In this document: in pieces, positions 14,719 to 20,311 of the stretch
Numbering within the stretch: position 1 is the first letter of the stretch
How the letters are laid out: each line of letters starts with the position of its first letter
From: Burkholderiales bacterium
GTDB lineage: Bacteria; Pseudomonadota; Gammaproteobacteria; Burkholderiales; SG8-41
Assembly: GCA_019746155.1 (NCBI GenBank)
Contig: JAIESJ010000197.1
Span: 1-20,311, forward strand
Direction of reading: 5' to 3'
Length of the DNA: 20,311 nucleotides
Translations under genes and position numbers: made by a program
The notes under the pieces: model-generated
What the model was told of the DNA's origin: nothing
The model's database searches: none
The model's input: the letters and a program-made list of their open reading frames with translations, nothing else

Positions 14719-15168
14719 TTACATCGCCCCGGCAGTGGCAATGACGATGTTGAGCAGGCCAAGCCCCAGGTTTACCGCAACTGCGATGCGGATCCGATCG
14801 AGCGCAACACCACCCGCCTTCCAGTCCTGAGCAGCGACGGCGCGTTTCAGCGCAGCGAACGGCACGGCGTAAACATGGCCGAAAATCAGCGTCATCACGA
14901 TACCGACATACAGCATGGCGTGGACGTAGAACGGCACCTTGCCCAGTTCTGCGATCACTGAAATCATGTGAAAGCCGCTGCCGAGGATCAGCGCTATGGA
15001 CAACCATACCCAGTTAAAGAAACGGCCAAGGACCGCAGACCACAAAGGCAAACGCTGTGGTGGCTCCAGCAGCTTCGAGGCTGCCGGCCGCAGCGCCATG
15101 TAGGCGAAAAACATGCCGCCCACCCAGACCGCCACGCCGAGCAGATGCAGCATGAGGGCGAATTTCAT
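14719..15168 (-). CDS. CopD-like four-helix integral membrane protein
   Basis: A 149-residue inner-membrane protein with four hydrophobic segments (about 3-26, 50-74, 79-107 and 126-148). Histidines H8, H67, H83 and H97 lie in or at the ends of helices and could bind copper or haem. It resembles the short CopD-domain proteins linked to copper handling, but the exact role is not known. The ATG overlaps the rnhB stop as ATGA, so it is translated as the last gene of the lpx-rnhB operon. It converges on senB with only 14 bp between stops and no terminator hairpin. Confidence 0.75.
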   Translation of the reverse strand: MKFALMLHLLGVAVWVGGMFFAYMALRPAASKLLEPPQRLPLWSAVLGRFFNWVWLSIALILGSGFHMISVIAELGKVPFYVHAMLYVGIVMTLIFGHVYAVPFAALKRAVAAQDWKAGGVALDRIRIAVAVNLGLGLLNIVIATAGAM

Positions 15169-15803
15169 GGTTTCTCCTGTCTGTGTTTCTGCGGCCCGAA
15201 AACCTCCTGCCGCAAGGACGGCAAGCCGCCGGGCCCGGTAACCTGCTTGACCGGTGCAAAGCTGCGCCGGTGCACTGCCGATACGCCATGTTCGCGCAAC
15301 GCCGCCAGATGCAGCGCCGTGGGATATCCTTTGTGCAGGTCAAAGCGGTACTGCGGGTAGCGCTGATGCAATTCCAGCATCAGCGCATCACGCGCCACCT
15401 TGGCCAGAATCGAAGCCGCTGAAATTGCCGCCACCGTGTCATCCCCCTTGACGATCGCCCGCACCGGCCGGCACAACTCCGGACAGTGCAATCCGTCCAC
15501 CAGAACCTGTGAGGGCTCCACAGCAAGGGCTTCGACCGCCCGGCGCATCGCCAGCAAACTGGCGCGCAGGATGTTCAGCGTGTCGATTTCCTCCACGGTT
15601 GCACTTGCCACCGCCCATGCCACCGCCCGCGATTTAATCTCCCGCGCCAGCAATTCGCGTTTGCGCGCAGTGAGTTTTTTCGAGTCCGCGAGCCCCGCGA
15701 TCGCGCTGCCGGAGTCGAGTATGACTGCAGCGGCGAACACCGGTCCGGCCAGCGGCCCGCGCCCCGCTTCGTCAACGCCGCAAATCAGATTATTCCGGCT
15801 CAC
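15165..15803 (-). CDS. rnhB: Ribonuclease HII
   Basis: RnhB cuts the RNA strand of RNA/DNA hybrids and removes single ribonucleotides from DNA. It is full length at 212 residues. Seen: GVDEAGRGPLAGPV at the start (D11, E12), LADSKKLTARKRE, VLVDG and the KGDDTVAAISAASILAKVARD segment of the metal site. It starts with GTG at 15803, overlapping the lpxB stop as GTGA, which indicates coupling. The lpxB-rnhB order is conserved in many proteobacteria. The C-terminal 20 residues are lysine- and glutamine-rich and look unstructured. Confidence 0.97.
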   Translation of the reverse strand: MSRNNLICGVDEAGRGPLAGPVFAAAVILDSGSAIAGLADSKKLTARKRELLAREIKSRAVAWAVASATVEEIDTLNILRASLLAMRRAVEALAVEPSQVLVDGLHCPELCRPVRAIVKGDDTVAAISAASILAKVARDALMLELHQRYPQYRFDLHKGYPTALHLAALREHGVSAVHRRSFAPVKQVTGPGGLPSLRQEVFGPQKHRQEKP

Positions 15804-16972
15804 GCCGCGGCGCCGTCAAGCAGCGGCAGGATCGCCTGTGCCGCCTTCTGTGCAGTATTTTGCCGTAATTGCTGCAACATGCCGGTAAAACGCACTTCCA
15901 GGCGATGGCGGACGATGTTATCGAACAACAGGTTAAGCACTGCCTGGGAAAGGTTTTCCGGCGTCGCTTCGTGCTGCAGAAACTCCGGCACGACGAATTC
16001 ACCTGCCAGAATGTTGGGCAAGCCGACATAAGGCTGATAGCGCATGTTGCTCATGATCCACCAGCTCACCTGGGGCATCTTATAGGTAATCACCATGGGC
16101 CGTCTGAGCAAAGCCGCTTCGAGCGTCGCGGTGCCGGAGGCTGCCAGCACCACGTCGGCCGCGGCCATTGCATCGTGGGCATGGCCAAACAGGATATTGA
16201 CATTGAGATCGCCCGCCTGTCGGCGATAAAGCGCCGCCTCGAAGATTTCCTTGGTTTCGCCGCCCGCCTGAGGCGCAAGAAACCGCACATCGGGCAACGA
16301 GCTTGCGATCTCGGCAGCGGTGGTAACGAACAGGTCGGCCATGCTGCGGAGTTCGCTGACACGGCTGCCCGGGAGAAGCGCAATCACCTTCGCACTTGCC
16401 GGCAGCCGCAATTGCTCGCGGGCTTGCGCCATGTTCGGGAAATCCCCCAGCAGATCCGCCAGCGGATGCCCCACATAAGTCACGGGAATCTGCGCCTGCT
16501 GGTAAATCCGCGCCTCGAATGGAAAGAGCGTCAGCATTCTGGTCACGGCGCGCTTGATCTTGTGTATGCGCCCGCCCCGCCATGCCCAGATCGAGGGACT
16601 CACGTAATGCACGGTCGGCACACCGGACGACTTCAGCTTAAGTTCCAGATCGAGATTGAAATCCGGGGCGTCGATCCCGATAAAAAGCGCCGGAGGATGC
16701 TGCTGAAAATAAGTCGCAAGCCTGCGGCGAATACCGACGATTTCGACATAATGACGCAAAACTTCGACATAGCCACGCACCGCCAGCTTTTCCATCGGGA
16801 ACAACGTCTGCATGGCGCCGGTCGCTTCCATCCTGGGGCCGCCTATGCCCACAAAGCGTAATCCCGGCACCTGTTCGCGCAGGGCCTTGATCAGGTGCGC
16901 CCCCAGCAGGTCGCCGGAGGCCTCCCCCGCAACGATCCCTATAACGGGTGATGCGCGAGTGACGGATTGCAT
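15800..16972 (-). CDS. lpxB: Lipid-A-disaccharide synthase
   Basis: LpxB (family GT19) joins UDP-2,3-diacylglucosamine with lipid X to form the beta-1,6 disaccharide of lipid A at the inner face of the inner membrane. The 390-residue protein shows VAGEASGDLLGAHLIKAL at the start, GIDAPDFN, YVSPSIWAWR, LLPGSRVSE and ASGTATLEAALLRRPMVITYK, all expected. The ATG at 16972 fits the family N-terminus, but there is no ribosome site: a 16-bp hairpin ends eight bases before it. The gene overlaps rnhB by 4 bp but is separated from lpxA by 213 bp, unlike the tight lpxA-lpxB arrangement of E. coli. Confidence 0.96.
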   Translation of the reverse strand: MQSVTRASPVIGIVAGEASGDLLGAHLIKALREQVPGLRFVGIGGPRMEATGAMQTLFPMEKLAVRGYVEVLRHYVEIVGIRRRLATYFQQHPPALFIGIDAPDFNLDLELKLKSSGVPTVHYVSPSIWAWRGGRIHKIKRAVTRMLTLFPFEARIYQQAQIPVTYVGHPLADLLGDFPNMAQAREQLRLPASAKVIALLPGSRVSELRSMADLFVTTAAEIASSLPDVRFLAPQAGGETKEIFEAALYRRQAGDLNVNILFGHAHDAMAAADVVLAASGTATLEAALLRRPMVITYKMPQVSWWIMSNMRYQPYVGLPNILAGEFVVPEFLQHEATPENLSQAVLNLLFDNIVRHRLEVRFTGMLQQLRQNTAQKAAQAILPLLDGAAA

Positions 16973-16979
16973 TGATGAC

Positions 16980-17018
16980 TAGCAGCCTGCCGGACTTCGA
17001 TGGTCCGGCAGGCTGCTA
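16980..17018. repeat. Perfect 16-bp palindrome directly upstream of lpxB
   Basis: TAGCAGCCTGCCGGAC (16980-16995) and its exact reverse complement (17003-17018) flank a 7-base loop. The hairpin ends eight bases before the lpxB ATG and takes the place where a ribosome site would be. It lacks a T-run on either strand, so it is more like a REP-type or mobile-element palindrome than a terminator. Confidence 0.8.
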
Positions 17019-17023
17019 AAAGT

Positions 17024-17148
17024 AAAACCGCCCCACTTCTTCTGAATGACGTTTAATTCCACGGTCGTTTCACCTCGGGCAACACGCAGGGATGACGTTG
17101 CGGCAGGTTGTTTGATGGCGCTTTCGCATTTTTCCCCGGGGCGGTTTT
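17024..17148. mobile_element. Possible MITE-like element with 11-bp terminal inverted repeats
   Basis: AAAACCGCCCC (17024-17034) and GGGGCGGTTTT (17138-17148) are perfect inverted repeats 103 bp apart. The inside has no convincing gene. No target-site duplication was found at the ends, so an old element or chance is possible. Together with the palindromes on each side it fills the whole lpxA-lpxB spacer. Confidence 0.35.
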
Positions 17149-17150
17149 GC

Positions 17151-17189
17151 CTAAGGAGCTTATCGGACCCAGGCCCGACAAGCTCCTAG
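17151..17189. repeat. Imperfect palindrome at the 3' end of lpxA
   Basis: CTAAGGAGCTTATCGGAC (17151-17168) pairs with GGCCCGACAAGCTCCTAG (17172-17189) across a very short loop, with a few wobbles and one bulge. It includes the lpxA stop codon. On the minus strand no T-run follows, so termination is uncertain. Confidence 0.6.
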
Positions 17190-17977
17190 CGGATGATGCC
17201 GCGACTGGAGGCGGCCAGAAAATCCAGCACGGGACGGATCTCGGGACACTGCACCAGCTGCCGGGAGAGCTCCTGTTTTGCCTCATCCAGCGTCAGTCCC
17301 GACTTATAAAGCGTTTTATAGGCGCGCTTGAGCTTCATAATGGTCCCGGCCGCAAAGCCGCGCCGTTTGAGCCCCTCGGCGTTGATACCGTAAGGCCGGG
17401 CTGAATTGCCGGAAGCCGTCACGTACGGCGGGACATCCTGCAGCACGATGGTTCCCATCGCGGTGATGCTGTAGGCGCCAATGCGGCAGAACTGATGCAC
17501 CACCGTGAAACCGCCGAGTATCGCGTAATCGCCGACGTGGACGTGGCCGGCCAGCTGCGCATTGTTGGCGAAAACGGTGTGATTGCCGATCTGGCAGTCA
17601 TGCGCCAGATGGGCATAGGCCATGATCCAGTTGTCGTCACCGACCCGCGTCACCCCCGCGTCCTGGGCCGTGCCGCAATTGAAGGTGCAAAACTCGCGGA
17701 TGGTATTGTTGTCGCCGATTTCGAGACGCGTCGGTTCGCCGCCATATTTCTTGTCCTGCGGCACTTCGCCCAGCGAAACAAACTGATAGATGCGGTTATT
17801 GGCGCCGATGCGGGTATGTCCGGTGATCACTGCGTGCGATCCGATACGGCAGCGCGGCCCGATTTCAACGTGCGGGCCGATGACGGTATACGGTCCGATC
17901 TCGACATCGGGTGCGATCCTCGCCTTGGGGTCAACGATGGCGGTCGGGTGAATCATCATTGCCGCTTCTGCATCCAT
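17186..17977 (-). CDS. lpxA: UDP-N-acetylglucosamine acyltransferase
   Basis: LpxA adds a 3-hydroxyacyl chain from acyl carrier protein to O-3 of UDP-GlcNAc, the first step of lipid A synthesis. The 263-residue protein is a left-handed beta helix made of hexapeptide repeats, with a C-terminal helical part (EGLKRRGFAAGTIMKLKRAYKTLYKSG). The catalytic base is H126 (AHLAHDC). At the position of E. coli G173, the acyl-length ruler, it has M174 (ITAMGTI), as in the Pseudomonas aeruginosa enzyme that uses C10 chains. The start is uncertain: ATG at 17977 gives a length like E. coli (262), and ATGs at 17959 and 17956 are also possible; none has a strong ribosome site. It lies 27 bp after fabZ. Confidence 0.96.
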   Translation of the reverse strand: MDAEAAMMIHPTAIVDPKARIAPDVEIGPYTVIGPHVEIGPRCRIGSHAVITGHTRIGANNRIYQFVSLGEVPQDKKYGGEPTRLEIGDNNTIREFCTFNCGTAQDAGVTRVGDDNWIMAYAHLAHDCQIGNHTVFANNAQLAGHVHVGDYAILGGFTVVHQFCRIGAYSITAMGTIVLQDVPPYVTASGNSARPYGINAEGLKRRGFAAGTIMKLKRAYKTLYKSGLTLDEAKQELSRQLVQCPEIRPVLDFLAASSRGIIR

Positions 17978-18004
17978 GTTGCCGGAATCCGGTTCCCCAT
18001 CGCG

Positions 18005-18466
18005 CTATCTGGACGACTCGTCCTTAAGGGTACGTACTGTGCACATGAGTTCCGCTTCGGCCACCACCGCGTCTTCCACGCGCGCCTCGGCCTTGAATTT
18101 CCAGATGCCGCGCACCGTACGTTCCAGCGCGACATTGAGTCGCAGGGTATCTCCCGCCGTGACCGGTTTCTTGAAGCGCGCGTTGTCTATACCGACAAAG
18201 TAATAAACAGAATTCTCGTCGGCCTTGCCTCCCGCGGTCTTGAACGTCAGTATCGCCGCCGCCTGCGCCAGCGCCTCGATGATCAGCACGCCGGGCATCA
18301 CGGGGTGATGCGGGAAATGTCCGCCGAAGAACGGCTCGTTGATCGTCACGTTTTTCAGCGCGACGATGCTCTTGCCCGGCTCGCATGAAAGCACGCGATC
18401 CACCAGCAGAAAAGGATACCGGTGCGGGAGATATTCGAGCACCTGATGAATATCCATGCTGTTCAA
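18005..18466 (-). CDS. fabZ: 3-hydroxyacyl-ACP dehydratase FabZ
   Basis: FabZ dehydrates 3-hydroxyacyl-ACP in fatty acid elongation and competes with LpxA and LpxD for the same hydroxyacyl pool. It is a 153-residue hot-dog-fold protein with catalytic H50 and E64 in GGHFPHHPVMPGVLIIEALAQ. The TTG at 18466 is preferred over the ATG at 18457: AAGGAG sits six bases before the TTG but fifteen before the ATG, and the TTG makes the four-base overlap TTGA with the lpxD stop. It lies inside the lpx operon in the common order lpxD-fabZ-lpxA. Confidence 0.96.
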   Translation of the reverse strand: MNSMDIHQVLEYLPHRYPFLLVDRVLSCEPGKSIVALKNVTINEPFFGGHFPHHPVMPGVLIIEALAQAAAILTFKTAGGKADENSVYYFVGIDNARFKKPVTAGDTLRLNVALERTVRGIWKFKAEARVEDAVVAEAELMCTVRTLKDESSR

Positions 18467-19515
18467 GATTTGCTCCTTCTCGGCTGTGTCAGTCTCTGTT
18501 CCAGTGTGCGGACGCGGTCCGCCAGATCGTCAAGATGCCGCAGCTGCGCAGCGTTCCTGCGCCATTCCCGGTTGGCATCGAAGGGATAGACACCGGTGTA
18601 AGTGCCGGGCCTGTCAATCGACTTGGTAATCAGGGTATGGGCCGAGATTTCCACGTGGTCGGCTATATTGAGATGCCCGGCGATACCGGAATTGCCGCCG
18701 ATGCGGCAATAACGCCCGATTCTCACGCTGCCGGCAACGCCGGTACAGGCGGCGATTGCGGTATGGGCGCCGATACGCACATTGTGAGCGATCTGGATCT
18801 GATTATCGAGCTTGACCCCGTCCTCGATCACCGTATCGTCGATAGCGCCGCGGTCTATGGTGGTATTGGCGCCGATTTCCACGTCGTTCCCGATTACAAC
18901 CCTGCCGATTTGCGGCACCTTGAGCCAGCGCCCGTCCGCCATTGCAATCCCGAAACCGTCGGCTCCGATAACCACCCCCGAATGCAGGATCACACGGCTG
19001 CCGATCTGGCAACCGTCGTAAATTGTCACGTTGGCGTTGACGCACACTTCTTCACCCAGCGTCACGTCATGGCCGATCACGCACCCCGCTCCGACCAGAC
19101 ATCGTGCGCCAATCCTGGCATTTCTGCCAATCACCGCCAAAGGGCCTACCTCGGCATCTTCCGCGACCACGGCGGAAGCATCGATCACGGCCGTGGCATG
19201 CCTGCCCGGCTGTGCCTGTCGCGGTGGATTGAGCAGACCGGAAACCCGGGCGAAATAGGTGTAAGGGTCGCGGCACACCACGCGCGGCAATCCGGTCGCA
19301 TCGCGCATTGACTCCCCGACAATCACTGCGGCGGCACGAGTGCTATTGAGCTGCTGCCGATAACGCTCGTTGGCCAGGAATGCGATGGCGCCCGGCCCGG
19401 CGTTTTCGAGCGTGGCAACCCGGCAAATCCGGACGTCGGGATCGCCGATGATCTCGCCGCCGAAGCGCTCGGAGATCTCCCGCAGACTATAGGATTTTCG
19501 TTCACCGCGTATCAT
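18463..19515 (-). CDS. lpxD: UDP-3-O-acylglucosamine N-acyltransferase
   Basis: LpxD adds the second 3-hydroxyacyl chain, to N-2 of the glucosamine, in lipid A synthesis. The 350-residue protein has the N-terminal uridine-binding domain (about 1-105, with IAFLANERYRQQL), the hexapeptide-repeat left-handed helix (about 106-300) and a C-terminal helix (RHLDDLADRVRTLEQRL). The probable catalytic histidine is H244 in NQIQIAHNVRIG. The ATG at 19515 has no clear ribosome site, and the 51-bp spacer from skp contains a GGGGG...CCCCC inverted repeat. Translation of fabZ begins inside its stop codon. Confidence 0.97.
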   Translation of the reverse strand: MIRGERKSYSLREISERFGGEIIGDPDVRICRVATLENAGPGAIAFLANERYRQQLNSTRAAAVIVGESMRDATGLPRVVCRDPYTYFARVSGLLNPPRQAQPGRHATAVIDASAVVAEDAEVGPLAVIGRNARIGARCLVGAGCVIGHDVTLGEEVCVNANVTIYDGCQIGSRVILHSGVVIGADGFGIAMADGRWLKVPQIGRVVIGNDVEIGANTTIDRGAIDDTVIEDGVKLDNQIQIAHNVRIGAHTAIAACTGVAGSVRIGRYCRIGGNSGIAGHLNIADHVEISAHTLITKSIDRPGTYTGVYPFDANREWRRNAAQLRHLDDLADRVRTLEQRLTQPRRSKS

Positions 19516-19566
19516 AGGCCGGGGGATTGAGAAGAGTCGTTGCCCCCACCCAGCCGGGGGCCTCGC

Positions 19567-20073
19567 TTATTTGCCCTCTGCCGAGAGCGCTTTGAGGACC
19601 TTATCCGTAATATCGATGCGCGGGCTGCGGTAAACCGCTTCCTGCAGAATCAGGTCGAACTTCTCCGCCTCCGCAATCTGCTTGATGATGCGGTTGGCAC
19701 GCTCGAACAGCGCAGAAAGCTCCTGATTGCGGCGCAGGTTGAGATCTTCGCGGTACTCGCGCTGCATGCGCTGAAAGTCGAGGTTCATGCGCGCCAGCTC
19801 CTGTTCCTTCGCCCGTCGCTCGCTTTCGCTCATCGTCATCGCTTCTTTTTCAAGCTGCGACTGGAGCGCCTTGATCTGGTTTTCCCGGCGTTGCAGTTCC
19901 TGAGCCCGCGGAGCAAATTCCTTCTCGAGCTGTTTACTGGCGCGCTCGGCAGGCGCCGATTCACGGTTGACACGCTCCGCATCGATAAATCCGATTTTCA
20001 GATCCGCCGCTTCGGCCGTCGCGATGCCGAACGACAGCGCCAGGACAGCGAACGTCGAATAAAAGTACTTCAA
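19567..20073 (-). CDS. skp: Periplasmic chaperone Skp/OmpH
   Basis: Skp holds unfolded outer-membrane proteins in the periplasm and delivers them towards the BAM complex. The 168-residue protein has a Sec signal peptide (about 1-22, ending ATAEAA before DLKIGFID), a small beta core and a long charged coiled coil (about 45-125, ELQRRENQIKALQSQLEKEA and following). The C-terminal strands (FDLILQEAVYRSPRIDITDKVL) complete the core. The TTG at 20073 was chosen since AAGGAG lies six bases before it. The longer frame from an ATG at 20118 would put 15 polar residues ahead of the signal peptide and has no ribosome site. It lies between bamA and lpxD as usual. Confidence 0.93.
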   Translation of the reverse strand: MKYFYSTFAVLALSFGIATAEAADLKIGFIDAERVNRESAPAERASKQLEKEFAPRAQELQRRENQIKALQSQLEKEAMTMSESERRAKEQELARMNLDFQRMQREYREDLNLRRNQELSALFERANRIIKQIAEAEKFDLILQEAVYRSPRIDITDKVLKALSAEGK

Positions 20074-20148
20074 TTTAGTCTCCTTGCAGTGAACCGTATG
20101 CCGTGTTATCCGGAGCAATCTGCTTCTTCACGACAAAACCAATCATCG

Positions 20149-20311
20149 TTAAAATGCCCCGCCGAATGTGAACTGGAAGGCCTGGGTACGATCAAGGGGC
20201 TTGGTTTTCAGTGGCTTCGCAGCGCTTATCTTAAGCGGCCCGAACGGCGAAACCCAGAGTAGCGAAAATCCGGTTGAATAGCGCATTTCGCTGCTGTCAT
20301 AAGTATCCCCC
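20149..20311 (-). CDS. bamA: BamA, C-terminal end of the outer-membrane assembly barrel (5' part outside window)
   Basis: Only the last 53 residues are visible. They read YSTGFSLLWVSPFGPLKISA, then AKPLKTKPLDRTQAFQFTFG and GAF. This is the final beta-strand hairpin of the BamA barrel, including the VSPFGPLKIS stretch and a terminal aromatic residue (F), which is the outer-membrane-protein sorting signal. BamA inserts beta-barrel proteins into the outer membrane. It stands 75 bp before skp, the usual order. Confidence 0.92.
   Translation of the reverse strand, partial: GDTYDSSEMRYSTGFSLLWVSPFGPLKISAAKPLKTKPLDRTQAFQFTFGGAF

Noticed and set aside
17053..17286. 77-codon minus-strand frame across the lpxA end and spacer
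   Set aside because: It overlaps lpxA in another frame and runs into repeats; no motif is seen.
20074..20118. Longer Skp starting at an ATG
   Set aside because: It adds 15 polar residues before the signal peptide; the TTG at 20073 has AAGGAG in front.
1..20311. CRISPR arrays, tRNA or rRNA genes, intact transposases
   Set aside because: Looked for and not found; the repeats present are short palindromes and 7-mer arrays, not spaced direct repeats.

Overview
The window is a GC-rich stretch of a betaproteobacterial chromosome. Two housekeeping blocks lie in the order usual for that class: bamA(end)-skp-lpxD-fabZ-lpxA-lpxB-rnhB, and pyrG-kdsA-eno-ftsB. The ppsA/ppsR pair sits beside a SpoU-type RNA methylase. 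The outer-membrane genes say Gram-negative. The sulfur-oxidation genes, selenoneine genes and FNR-type sites suggest a metabolically versatile, possibly facultatively anaerobic, sulfur-oxidising betaproteobacterium. No rRNA, tRNA, CRISPR array or intact insertion sequence was seen.

Layout from left to right. At 1-683 (minus) is the N-terminal half of a Rieske-type oxygenase alpha subunit, cut by the window edge. A 477-bp gene-free stretch follows with two perfect FNR/Anr-type boxes (TTGAT-N4-ATCAA). The second is placed exactly as in a class II FNR promoter in front of an unrecognised 64-residue Cys/His-rich protein (1161-1355, plus). A hairpin terminator separates this from a stand-alone soxC-soxD pair (minus, 1512-3483), which is preceded by a good sigma-54-type -24/-12 element and a distal palindrome. 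Next come ftsB, eno, kdsA and pyrG (minus, 3678-8027), then ppsA (minus) and the divergent ppsR (plus).

From 11458 to 15168 an accessory block interrupts the housekeeping genes. It holds a SpoU methylase, an EgtB-like selenoneine synthase candidate (senA, minus), the divergent selenosugar synthase candidate (senB, plus) and a CopD-like membrane protein. SenA and SenB together would make selenoneine from hercynine and a selenosugar. The selenophosphate synthase (SenC) and hercynine synthase (EgtD) are not in the window.

From 15165 to the right edge is the lipid A and outer-membrane assembly cluster on the minus strand. Its genes are mostly overlapped or tightly spaced, except for a 213-bp spacer full of inverted repeats between lpxA and lpxB.

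Most interesting points: the FNR-type promoter with the unknown small Cys-rich protein; the sigma-54-like control of orphan soxCD; the divergent senA/senB pair with a repeat-derived tail on SenA; the palindrome-rich lpxA-lpxB spacer; and two spacers carrying inverted arrays of degenerate 7-mers. All functional calls come from reading the sequence and recalling families; no database search was run.
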